DNA of 64,000 bases. Origin: Acanthamoeba sp. SK_2022b. Taxonomy: Eukaryota > Discosea > Longamoebia > Acanthamoebidae. Position numbers and translations under genes: made by a program. Under the pieces are notes generated by a model that was not told the origin of the DNA, searched no databases, and saw only the letters and a program-made list of their open reading frames with translations. The stretch spans positions 62,001 through 126,000 of the forward strand of contig JANDJZ010000005.1 of the NCBI GenBank assembly GCA_027943245.1, in the 5' to 3' direction. Below, piece by piece: positions 10,454 to 22,200 of the stretch. Each line of letters starts with the position of its first letter. Within the stretch, counting starts at the first letter, position 1.

Positions 10454-12084
10454 CTACGCGCTGCCTGGGTGGTCCTGCCTTCGCTGTAAGTTTCTGGAGA
10501 TGAGGTGAGGTGGCGGAAAGGGAGGCAGAGACTCCGGCGAGGGCGAGGAGGACATAGCAGCCGCGAGAGAGAGGTGATGAGCTTGCTGCGCCTCATTGAT
10601 GGGGTGGTGGGGCTGAGAGTATGGGTGGTGTCGATGGTAGAGATGCTCTGTAGGAGAATCGTAGCGCGTAGGTCCGCCCGTACCACCACCGCTGGTGTCG
10701 TACAACAGACTGTCCACAGTTGGGCTCCACGCATGCCCGCCCTGCTGCGTGGCTGCCACGGGAGGAGAGAGGTACTCGGAGCCGTTATGTTCGCCGGTGT
10801 TCGTGTGCGGGTAGGAAGGGGGAGAAGGAATGCGCATGTGCTGGAGCTGGGGAGGCAGCATCGGGCTTGTGTGAACCAGCGAATAGAACGGTGAGGGAGA
10901 GAGCGCTGACACCGGCGATGAGGAGCGGGTAGTGTAGGCCGAAATCGAGGACGGTGAGGCCATCACGAAGGGTGGGTTGTTGTGTCGGAAAGGGGGGAAG
11001 TGGGCGAGGGGAGGACGATCACCGAAGAGGGAAACGGGCAGCGGTGGGAGTGAAGTGGAGAGGCCGACTGGACTCTGAGACGGGGAGGAGGCGATGGTGC
11101 CTGTCCCGCCATTGCTTCCCGCCGCGGTCGAAGAGGATACAAACGAAGAGAGCGACGACGATGAGGATCCTCCGAGGTAGTCCCACAGATGGCTGCCACC
11201 GCCGTTGGGGGTCTGGTCGGGCGTGGGATTGGCGTTCCGCACGCGTCGTAGAGGCGGCGCCGAGTGCTGGTCCTCCTGCTCCTGCTGCAAGTTCAGCGGC
11301 TCTCCATCCGGGCTTCCGTCTTCCTCATCGCTCATGGGCACTTGTCTGTGTAGCCACCGGTACGAGTGCTTCGTGGAACCTGGGGAGTTTTTGGCGGCCA
11401 CAGGTTGCGACTGGAGTGAGGTCGTGCAGCCTAGGTCACCAAAAACGATGCCGCGTCGCTTGACACGAGCAAGTGACGTTAAGGGGGTGGATCTGGAAGA
11501 GTTACCTCGCCGGCCTAGTCGATTGCAGGTGATGCCCGGAAAGGCGCTGTGCACTATCTTGCCGAAGGTGGCGCGCGCCATGGCTGACTTGCCGTCTCTA
11601 GCGCACAAGTTTGTGTAGTCCCTGTAGACGTCTTCTTTGGGTGTAGAGAGCCCTGAATTGGGCATCACGCCATACGTTTCCTGGAGCCTGCACGCACCCC
11701 GTAAAGCCAAAAGAACGAAAAAAGAGAGAATGAGGCAATTCGCACACGCCACGTCGCGTGCATGTCTCCTGTGGGCTCCGTTATCAACATAAATTTTTAT
11801 AGCTGGCTGCCCCCCTTGCCCAAGTCCGACCAACAATATTTAGACAGAGAGCCTACGTACCACAGGATGACGGCCTGTCGGGAATGAACGTTGGGACTTT
11901 GTTGGGTGAAGTCCCCTGTGTAGGTGGGCATCCGTCGGCCGCTTCGTACACCGGCGGTGGCAGACGATGGCGAGGATGGGGTGGCCTTCTTGGAGCCGCC
12001 TCGGTGGGCATTTATGCCGTCACTTCCCCGGCGGTTAGGGCTGCTCTCCGGACTCCCCTCCCCTCCCCCTTGCCTCTCCTCCAT
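10454..12084 (-). CDS. RFX-type winged-helix transcription factor B
   Basis: Exons 12084-11861, 11687-11506 and 11379-10454 give 443 aa. The RFX DNA-binding domain (~74-150) shows a Trp split by intron 1, STPKEDVYRDYTNLC, FGKIVHSAFPGITCNRLG and RRGSTKHSYRWLHRQ. Intron 1 interrupts the same Trp codon, in the same phase, as in RFX-A, so the two are tandem duplicates. Intron 2 sits in the wing segment (between Gly and Ser of RGST), a different position from intron 2 of A. After the domain comes a long Ser/Pro/Tyr/His-rich disordered tail, likely a regulatory or activation region. Relative to classical RFX proteins the wing aromatic residues are changed (YHYYG becomes HSYRW), so DNA specificity may differ. 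The ATG at 12084 is preceded in frame only by non-ATG codons. Confidence 0.85.
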
Positions 12085-12554
12085 CCTCGGGCGTGTGGTG
12101 TGGTGGACAAGGGAAAAGCCCTGCTGTTCACCACACCACCGAACACACAAGTGCGCTGCTCAGTTGCGTTCCGAGTGCAGGCGTTTCCTAGGGGCCACAA
12201 ACCAACAATTTTACCGCCGACACGTGTCCCACTCCGGACCCATCGGTGCAAAAACCTGGCACGCGGTACATGCTCGTGGAAAGGAAAGCAACAACCATAA
12301 TAAGGAACAGGTCGGGTTTTTGTCAAGAGAGATGTCTATCTACAGGCAAGACTTATCTAGCTTCACAGGCTTAATCGCAGATAAAAACTGTGCCTCTAAA
12401 CGCTACTCGCACAGGGACAACAAACCACAAATGCGGCCAGGTACGTACCTGCTAAGTAAAGTAAAGTGATCCAGAAGGCAACGTTTAAAGGCGAGTGTGG
12501 TCCTTGTTGAGGCCTCATGAGGAGGTGCAGAGCAGCGGCCATAGTGTGCGACTA
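12085..12554. other. Spacer between RNF10-like gene and RFX-B
   Basis: 470 bp on the 3' side of the RNF10-like gene and 5' side of RFX-B. No exon or structured RNA seen; presumed 3' UTR plus RFX-B promoter. Confidence 0.55.
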
Positions 12555-15500
12555 TTAGTACCGTCGGCTGCCAGCGTTGGAGAACAAGAGCACTTTCTTC
12601 TTGTCCTTGGGCTTGCTGCCGTGAGAACCGTTGGCACCCCCCTTCTTGTTGTTGCTCTGGCTGGTGCTGGCGGCAGCTTCGAACGTGGGGAAGGCTTCGT
12701 CCTTCCAGCCCGACCACATTGCGTTGCTCGCCACTTGCGAGAACGTAGGTGTCCCTGACTGTCGTTCGCATTCGCGCACAGACGGAAAGGGTTAGGCCAA
12801 TCCATAACGGAGACGGGACCAGCAGTTGCAACACAAGGAATACCTTGGGCTTGGTCGCGACTGGCCTGCTGCTGCTGGAGGACGAAGATATGCCCGTCGT
12901 AGCGGTGGTAAGTTGCTTCTTGGCCCACGCTCCTTGCAGGCCTGAGAGGAGAGAAAGGCCTGATCAGTAAACAAAACATCAGGTCAACCGCTCTTGTTAA
13001 CAAGAACGAGATCAGTTTATGGCAGGGAGGGAGCACCGCCGGGCGGCGATTCGGCAGAGGGCACCGTGTCCATGGTAGCAGAGGACGGGGTTGTAGGAAT
13101 GCTGACTGGCGGCGTGGCTAGGCCTGTCGGTACGCCGGCAGTTTGCGCATCGGCCAATCTCTGACTCTCCTCGAGAGCAGCCGCCAGAAGCGGATCGTCA
13201 TCAACGAGCGAGGGCTGTGAAACCGCTGGCTTTGCCTGGTCGCGCATACCGTCGCCGCCACGCTCTCGCTTCAACTGCGCGCGTTTGGTCTCGCGGAACT
13301 TGAACTCGTCGGCGAACGAGGCCACCGTCTTGTCCGACACCAGCTCGCCGAGCTCGATCTCGCAGAACTGGAACTGTGTGGAAAGAGGCAGGTGACCCAC
13401 GATCATCTTCCTCCTCTTCCTGCAAGCGGAGAGACGTTCCGTTAGCTCTTTTTCGAAAATGACAGACTTTCGGCCGATTCGAATTCTTAGCGCCATACCT
13501 CATCTTCTCGTTTTGTGTGATCTCCTCCAGCTGTAGGACCTTGGCCTCGATGGAGAGCGGCAGCTTATCGAAGCTGCCGCCCGCCTCCTTATGGAGGCAA
13601 CGGAAGTTGAGCGGATGCATGAAGATGTTCTGTCCGTCGCTGGCCTGGTAAAAGTAATAAATATCTGGCGACGAAGTGATAGCCGATCCACCGTCGCTCT
13701 TCTCGGCGCCGTGCTCGCCCTCTTCTTCTTCGTCGGCGTCCTCTTCGGCGTCGTGTTCACGGTTGTTCTTGCTCCTCTCCTAGTTGACACATCACGTCAT
13801 TGAGCAAGGGGAGGAAAGGTTCATGTGACATCTTACGGGCTATACCTTCTCCTCGTGCTCTCCCTCGCTTCCTGACAGGCCGACCGACTTGCCCCGATCC
13901 CGCGAAGCCTTCAGCTCCTGCACGACGAATTTGGGGGTGAACTCGCCTGGTGGAACCGGCACGAACGCGCGGAGCGGTACCGTGGCCTTGGTGGAGCGCA
14001 TGGCCTCAAGCTTCTTGGCGTTGAACTCCTGCCGTCTTTCCTGCAACGCTTGCAGCGCGGCTTCGATGTAGGGCACCGGTTCGTAATCCTGCAAAGCGCG
14101 CGACTGGGCAAGGACCTCGTTGAGATCTTGCTGTTCCTTGTCGAGGATGGGCGTGATGTCTTCCACCAGCACTAGGCGACTGAAGTTAGAGTCTTGGTCG
14201 TCATGGTGCAGCAGCATTTCCATAGGCCGCCAATGCGCCGAAGGCAGCGCCACCTGGAGTACAAGAGGGAACCGAATCAATAAAAGCTGCGGCGGTGTAG
14301 TCGAGGAGACAGTGACGAAGCCCAGCGCAGCAAGCTGATCCGAGGCTTCTGTACCGTGCAGTCCTTGTATCGCCGCATGAGAGTGAACTTGATTGAGTCG
14401 CCTTCGTGGTACTCCGGTACTAGCTCAATGGACGTGCTCTTCAGGTGCTTCGTCGACACCGAATCAAAGCAAATGGGACACTTTCGCCAACCCTTCTGCG
14501 CCATGCCAAGGTAACGATTGATGCAGCTCCAACAGTAGATGTGGCCGCATTTGGTCATTTTCCTGTGCATCGACATTCGCGGTTAGACGGTTTCATGTTG
14601 TGTTTGAGCGCTGCGCGAGTTCGTACGGAGCCATGGGAGCGTCCAGACAAATAGGACAGTTGTAGGGCACGGGAGTCTGGAGCACGATCTGCTCAATTTC
14701 TGAACAGCGCGCTGCAAGTTAGCTGAAGGAGCTCACTACAGGGATCACTTTCGACGAAGAACCTCACTCACCGTCCCAATCCACCAACTGGTCGGTTTCG
14801 TAGAGGTGGCGTACGTAGTCACCGCCCGCATTCACTACGAAGCGGTAGCTGCCAACATGAGCGGGATATCAGCATGTGAGGGAAAGGGAGAGCTAAAGAG
14901 GTATACATGGTACAGCCCGCACGTACTTGGCCTGCAAAAAGCGCTCCTTCTTGAACTCGACCACAGGTGTACGCCGTCTGGCGGGCGTCGACCAGTCGTG
15001 GACCACAGGCCGCTCGTAAGTGAAGTTGAGCAGATAGTTGGCCGGCACCCTGAACTGATCCGACCGCGACATCTTCCTCCTCTCCTTCTTCTCGCGTCGC
15101 CGAGGTTCCTCGGCTGGCACCTACGCACCAATACCACGCTCAGTCCCCAGTCTCGCGCCGTGTTGCTTTCACGAACGACAGTTGATGATTTTTTTTTAAA
15201 AAAAAATCTTAATTCTATTTTATATTTGTTTTTATATTTAGTGAATATGCTTCATAATATCTTGATTTTTTTTAACAAAAACAAAGTTTAGTAGGGAAAA
15301 GGTGGCTGACGGCGGTACCTCACGTGGCAGAGGGAAGGTAGAGAGGCCGGGTGCCGATGCTGTGAGGCTAACAGGAGCTGCAGGCCCACCCGAGGCTGGA
15401 GAGGGTCTGAACGATGGTGCGTTGACATTGAACCGGTGCTGCTGCACTCCACCTCTGGGAGCGGGTGAAGAAGGCGGAGTCGCGTGGTAATCATGGACGT

Positions 15501-15795
15501 ATTCTGACTCGGACCCCGACGAAGGCGAGAAGTCGCCTTCGTAGAAGAAGTCGGCACCTCCACCACGCGCTTCAGCTTTCCTAGATCCACCGCCTCGAAC
15601 CCCACCGCCCCCTCGGAATTGGCGGCCGCGTACTGCAGGACCACTAGCGTTGTTGCGCTGTCCGCCACCTCTTCTCGACGATCCACCCACTGCAGAAGCA
15701 GGAGCGCGTCGCGAGCGGGCGCCAGAAGAGCGATTCAGGTCGGTGCTGCCATTGCCATTATTGGTTCGATCCAGCGTCCTCTCAATCTCGGCCAT
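12555..15795 (-). CDS. RNF10: RNF10-type RING finger E3 ubiquitin ligase
   Basis: Ten exons (15795-15319, 15120-14927, 14848-14772, 14699-14627, 14562-14355, 14253-13846, 13779-13499, 13419-13037, 12941-12844, 12758-12555) give 800 aa, about the size of animal RNF10. An RGG-rich N-terminus is followed by the RNF10 block QANYRFVVNAGGDY. The C3HC4 RING (~260-310) starts CPIC, has CGHIYCWSC in the middle and ends CPIC, split by an intron. Then come YYFYQASDGQNIFMHP, also typical of RNF10, and a short C-terminal cassette ending KKKVLLFSN. Mammalian RNF10 ubiquitylates small-subunit ribosomal proteins on stalled initiation complexes; the same role is inferred here. The last two exons were recovered by phase matching: without them the frame stops near 13017 and the conserved C-terminus is lost. 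Divergent from the HEATR1 gene. Confidence 0.9.
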
Positions 15796-16299
15796 TCTCT
15801 TTCTCTAACTCGCCTGGCCAGTGATTCGATCGAAAAAAAAAGGTGGCGAAAGGTGTAACCTCGTGCCTTTGTACAGATGCTATGGACAAACTAACGATTT
15901 AACTCGGCCAGACGAGAAGAGTAGATGGTGGCCGAGAGTGACAACGCTCGAAAATGCCAAGGGCGAGTTTAGTGGCCACAGAATTGTGGCTCCTTTGGCG
16001 AGTGATCTCTTTAGATGCAACGAACGAAAAAAACGAGAAATCGGTCCCAAAAGCTCTCGCGCCACCAAGAACAGGAAAAATCCCAGGGGGTTGGCATTCT
16101 CCAAATGTTTCGCTAGCATAAATGTCGACATCCTACTTGTTTCTTCTCCTCTGGGCACAGAGCTTGTTCCTCCGTTCCTCCTCCTGGCAGCAGCAGCCCT
16201 AGTGTGCCTCGGAGCTTGCGCAATCATTGACTTGGGACAGCGCAGTCTCGAATCATCGCTTCCGGCATTTCGTGAATTTAATTCATCTAGAAATTGGAA
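15796..16299. promoter_or_regulatory. Divergent upstream region of RNF10-like and HEATR1 genes
   Basis: 504 bp between two start codons pointing apart. No exon seen. Both genes act in ribosome biology by family knowledge, so a shared promoter is possible; no specific element was identified. Confidence 0.35.
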
Positions 16300-19200
16300 A
16301 TGGCGTCCATCTTGCAGCAGCAGTTGAATCTGAGGAGACAGGGACCGCTTTCGGTACCGGACAAGAGCGTCCCCGCCAAGGCCTCCCTTCTCTTCGATCA
16401 GACCAAGGCTGAACACCTGGATCTCGAAACAATTCTCAACATCGGAACCAATGGACTGATGGAGCTGCGCAAGTACGACGAGCGATTCGCCGCGTTCGAG
16501 GACACTCTCTTCAATCCTGCCTCCATGTCGCTGTCTCGGCCGCAGATGACCAAGGAGGCGATTCAGAAGCTGGACAAGTCCATCGAGCAGTTCCTCATGC
16601 TTCTGTCGCCTTATTTTCTGCTGAAGCCTGCCCACAAGGCCATCGAGTGGCTGCTTCGCCGTTACCAGTACGTCCTCCAGTCCTTCTCTCACTTCGCGCA
16701 TTTTCCCCCCCTTTTTTATTTTGTGAAAATATAATCGAAATAATACCAATAATACTAATCAATGCTCCTTAGGATCAACGTGCACAACGTCACGGCGGTC
16801 ATCAAATGCATCCTGCCCTACCACGAGACGGCTCTGTTCGTGCGTGTTGTGCGGCTGTGCAAGTTGGGAGAGGAGTGGCTATTCCTGCATAACGTGAAGA
16901 AGACCAAGACCAAGTTGGATCGTGCCACGCTCGTGCAGAATTGCCTCAATGATTCGCACCTGCTTAACTTTATTTGCGAGCTTGTGGTGCGTACCAGGCT
17001 TCGTTCGCAATTCCCTGCAATCTCAGTGTTGACCGCTGGTGAGTCTAACTCGACCCTCTTCCACCGGCAGTCGAAGGGCACGCCGCAACAGGAAGCCAAG
17101 GGCCTGCAGCAGGTGTCGGAAGTCCATTTGACCCTTTACGTTGCAACTGTGCTTGAGGCGATCGCGCGCACGGCCAAGGTCACTGACGACCTCTTGCACA
17201 TCCTTCTACCGCATATTCTCACGGGTACCGCTCGCGTGGTCGCGGCTCGGCAGAGTTGAGTTTACGCGTGTTGGTAATGTGTTAACGTGTTCTTCTCTCG
17301 CGCTACCTACAGGCCTGAAGGCGCAGAACCATCGCAACTTCCAAATGGCCACCTACATGATTGTGGCACAGCTGTCGACGAGGACCGTTTTCGCTCCCAC
17401 GCTGCTCTCCACTCTCGTCAAGGCGATTGCAAAGTATGCCACCGAAGGTATCACCGAGCATAAGCTGCACCCTGTTCAGTCGTTCCAGTTGCGTGCGTCT
17501 GGCGGTGATGCGTTTGTTAACAACATCTTCACCACCAGGCACCCAGCTGGACGCTCTTACGGCTCTGGTCTACCTCGCCCAGACACAAACGATCGAGTCG
17601 CTCGAGGACGCCCTGCAGCCCCTGCTGTCCTTCCGTTCTCTAGCTCTCTTGCTGGCCGACCTCTCGCAGAAGTTCGATATCTCCAACTTCCTCCGTCTCT
17701 TCTTGGCTGGGCTTCTGTCTCACTGGTAAGCGTGTGCCCCAAGGTCTTCATTGGCCAAGGTCTATGATAGTTCATCGACCTGCTAATTGCCCCACTGTTC
17801 TGGTTCGTGCAGCACCACATCAGACGACACCCGTTTGGAGGTGTTCAAGCAGGTTCTGCAGTTCGTTGCGCTTGAGAGCTTCGTTCCGGAGATGATCACG
17901 ATCCTGCTCGACGCCTACGTTTCCTCCTGTCGCGATTCGAACCAGGTCAGCGAGGAGACTGGTACGGCCCGACTCCTCAGCAAACCTTCCCTTCCACATC
18001 TGGCCGTGTCGTTAACTAACCCGCTGGGCTCTTCGCCATCTATATGTGTATTAGGTGGCAACATCAAGCGCTACCTTCATCTGATCGATGCCAGGTATCC
18101 CTCGCAGCTCGACACGGGCCTCAACACTGCGCTCCAGTCGCTTCGTGCGGCCAGCAACTCGGGAAGCAAGCGTTTGAGGCGCAAGAGGCGTAACTCCAAG
18201 AGAGGTGCCGAGGCCAGCGAGAACGGAGACACGATGGAGGCCTCCAACGACCAGCCAGTCCAAGTCGAGGACCAGGTCCTCAACTTCATCTCTCTCACCT
18301 TCCGAGTACGCTATGATCCCCTCCCCAAATTCCAAGCATCAACTCGACACAGCCACACAATATTCACTTGTGCAACCCAAATCCTTACTGTCGTGTTTAC
18401 GGCTCTTTAGGGCACGTCGCACCAGATGCTTGAAGGGTGCTCCACCACTATGTTCCTGGCTCTGCAGCATCCCGACTCGGAAATCCGTCTCCTCGCCGTC
18501 AAGAAGGTCGTCGCGCAGCTCACCGAGAGCAACCTGGACGACGAGCAGTTCGAAGACTTTATCAAGGACGCCCTGCTCGAACGGCTGATGGACGACTCGC
18601 CTGCAGTGGTGTTGCACGTGTTCCAGATCTATGACATCCTGCTTGAGAAGATCGAGCCCGAGGCACTCTTCAAGCAGCTCAGCAACATCATCACTTGTGC
18701 GTCTCTCTCTCTCTTCTTTGATGTGGTCCAGCACTCAATATGTTGTCCTACACGCAACACAGGCCAACAATTCAGGGCTGATATTAAGACAAAGGCTCTT
18801 GAGACCCTGACCCACAGCTTCCTCAAGAGGCATCCTTCCTACATGCGCTCTGTGCAGTCGCTGCTCTTCGATTCGCTGCTCGCGCAGGGCCGCAAAGACA
18901 ATCTCAGGTTCTTTGCCAATGCCATTGACATCGCTGCCAAGCTTGCCTCGCAGCACAAGCACACAATTTTTGGTGGCATCGAAGCGGCAGCCGAGAGCGT
19001 TGGCGAGCTCTCCAGCAAAGCAGGTGCCAAGGCCGCCGATACGAAAAGCAAGGCCAAGAAGAGCAAGCGCAGGGTCGACGACGCAATCAAGGTAATATAA
19101 CCCCCACGAAGAAGCTCGTCGCGCCGCTTACTCAACCGCTTCTCTGGCTTCATCTCTTTTGCAGGGGAACATTTTGGTGATCAATGCGCTGGCTAAGAAC

Positions 19201-22200
19201 GTGCATGCCAAGCCTGCTGTGTATTGCCCATTGCTCACCTCGTTTGTTGACAATGACCAGGTACCACTGACCACTACCGTGTGACCCAGGGATCATTCAT
19301 TACTTATGTCTGTGTTATTTTTGGCTTTAACAGGGCAAGCTCCTCACCCTGCTCGTCCTCAACAAAGCACTCGCCCTCGACAAGAAGGGCAGCCAGCACC
19401 AGAAGCGCAATCTCATCCGTGAGACGCTGTTCAAGATCCTGCAGGACCATTGCTCGCTGTCCGACTTGCTCTCCGGCAATGGCATCACCTATGAGGAGGC
19501 CAACAAGTTCAGCCAAGATCTCTCCGCCACACTCGAAACGGTATGCGTTCTGAGGCTCGCACACCGCACCGAGGCTGCGTTCAGAAAGAAAATTTCTTAA
19601 CCTTCCTCTTTGGTTTCGCTATCGGCAGGGCATTCCTTCGCGCGAGCTGTTTGGGCATTTCCTGCTGTCGGTGAGGCCCTACTTCTACCCGGTTGGCAAG
19701 CCCGAGGAGGAGAAGAGGCAGGCTGAGCACGCGCTTTACCTGTTTTGTCTTCACAACATCACCGACTCCTTCGCGCCAAAGCCCGCCAAGGATGAGGTCA
19801 GTTCCTCCCCCCACCCACTTGCTCTACTCCATCGACTGCGCGGCGAGAGGCAAATATGATGCACAGCGATTTCGACTACACAGGGCCGTGGGGGAAGTCA
19901 TGTTCCCTCACGACCACTGCCGACAACCTCATGACTTTACCCTGATCTTTGCCAATTCGTCTTAATGCTCACCCAGCTCCCTCTTGCTCACGTTCATTGC
20001 GCTGACCCTGGTTTTTTTTCCCCTTTTCCCGGTGTCTTTCGAAATGCGTGCACAGTTCTCGATGATCAGGGAGCTCTTTATTCTGTTCATTTCGTCGCCC
20101 TCGTTCGACCTGTTTGCTCCACACATCAAGGTCCTGGCCTCGCGCATCTCCGCCGTGACCTCGCTTCCGCTGTTCCTCTCCTCGTTCCTGGCCGAACGCG
20201 GTCTGCCTCCCTATTCTTGCCCCCATCCTTTACCTGCTGTTCTGTGGCTATGACTGTCAGCTTATGCTCGAGAGTTTTCCTTCTTCACGCAGAGGACAAG
20301 GTGCTGTTCGAAGACTACCCGCTGGTGGTGCAGACGAGGTGCATCAAGCTGCTTAACACGTACCTGATGGCGTTCCTCCCGGCGTCCACGAGCAAGAAGA
20401 GCGGCGAGGCCGACGGCAGCGTCCAGATGGACGTGGAGTCCAAGGGCAAGCAGCAGCAGAAAGGTGAAGGCATGAAGGCGGAAATTAGCGAGGAACAGAT
20501 GAAGGCGCTGAAGGACCGCGAGCCGGAGCTGCGGCAAATTCTTGTGCGGTTCTTCGTCGGCGTCGAGAACGACGACAAGGAGATCCGCGTGTCGACCTTC
20601 TTTGCGCTGTCGACGCTCGCCGCGCTGTTCAGCTGCCTGGCTGCCACGTCGTCCACCGCCAAGCTGTTGGCCAAGTTCCTGAACGCGATCGCAACCCGCA
20701 AAACTGACTTTGTCAACGACAAGACCTTCCTGCGCAAGCTCTTCGGCCGCCTGCTGAGCGAGGAGACTGCTATCTCCGCCGAGGAGAAGAAGGATGTGCA
20801 CTACGTCCTGGCCGATATGTTCACCGCCGAGGAGAAGGCCGCGCTTCGCACGTTCGTGCTCGAATCCGTAAGCCCGCAGGAGAAGACTCCCAAGTACCTG
20901 CAGCTCTTCGTGCTGCATCTGCTGCGTGATGTGGCTGCGTCCCAGCTGATCGCCATCACGCATGACATCACCCAAGACCTGATGGCGAAGCTCGCCAAGG
21001 GCCAGGCGCTCAGCTACTTCGATGCCAACATCCTTCAGGTGGCCCTCACCTCTTCGCTCAAGCCGGCCACCGTCGCCACGTTCAATCACAAGGACACCAA
21101 GTACTTGGCCGCCTTCTTGGAGGCTCTCAAGTCGCCCGCATCGATCTCCTTCACCGATAGCGACCAGATCACCCAGCGCTCTGAGTTCCTCGTCGACTAC
21201 GTTTCACCGCGTCTCTGCATCCTCAAGAGCCTTGTCGAGACCAACGGGTTCCATTTCATGGCCGGCCTCTCGTTAGTCAACAAGAAGGTCCTCTTCATGC
21301 ACTTCATCGAGATCCTTCTCGAGTCGTCCTACGTTCCCGTGTCTCCCAGCGGCGAAGAGGCCGCCAAGACCGATGAAGGTATGACCCCCCCCTCTTCTAC
21401 GCAGCTTCCTGCAGGCTTCGCTCGTTCTCACCTCGTGTCGGCGTGACATCCATGGCATGACGACTACAGTGACGGAGAGCGTTCACCCCAAACAAAAAGA
21501 TATTGACATCAACGTGGTGGACACGAGCAAGACCATCATCAAGTCGATCATCCGTGCGATGAACTTGTCGTCCGATCTCATCCTCCGGTGCCTGCAGGAG
21601 CAGATCACCATCGCTCGCGCCAAGGCCCACTCCGACCAGCGCAAGGAAGCCAAGTCGTCGGGCGACGACACCGCTGCCAATGTCGGCAAGAAGTCCAAGT
21701 CTCGCCGCACGGGTAACGATGAAGGCGACGACGAGCAAGTGTCCAAGAGGGCGCGCGTGTCAACTGCCAAGGAGCAGGATGAGGAGGCCGATAATGATAA
21801 GGTCGCCGCCGCCAAGTCGGCCGAGGAGAGGAAGCAGGAGCTGCTGGTGATGCAGCGCCTCAACCTCATCTTGGAGATCATCCTCTCGCAGATCCCCTTC
21901 GTCCAGGACAAGCCCGTCCTGCTCCAGCCTCTTGCCACCCTGCTGGACATCCTTGTTCAGGGCCAGAAGAGGGAGGCCTCGCCCGAGGAAGGTAAGCTTC
22001 CTCCCACATGGCACATTATGTCCCACAGCCCTGCTGATCACCGGTGCTCGCTCTGTAATGTGCAGAGGACAACGAGTACACGAAGCAGCTCATCCTGTCG
22101 TGCCTGGAGAGCATCACTCAGTACATCTACGCCGACCTGCACCCCAAGGCCCAGCAGGACGCGATGGACACCGAGCAGCTCACTACGGCCAACAGCAAGA

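Noticed and set aside
13017..13037. Stop codon near 13017 as the end of the RNF10-like gene
   Set aside because: A donor at 13036 and two downstream exons restore the family's conserved C-terminal cassette in phase.
20262..21089. 275-codon minus-strand open frame inside the largest HEATR1 exon
   Set aside because: It is the antisense shadow of a GC-rich coding exon; its His/Leu/Glu composition mirrors the sense codons.
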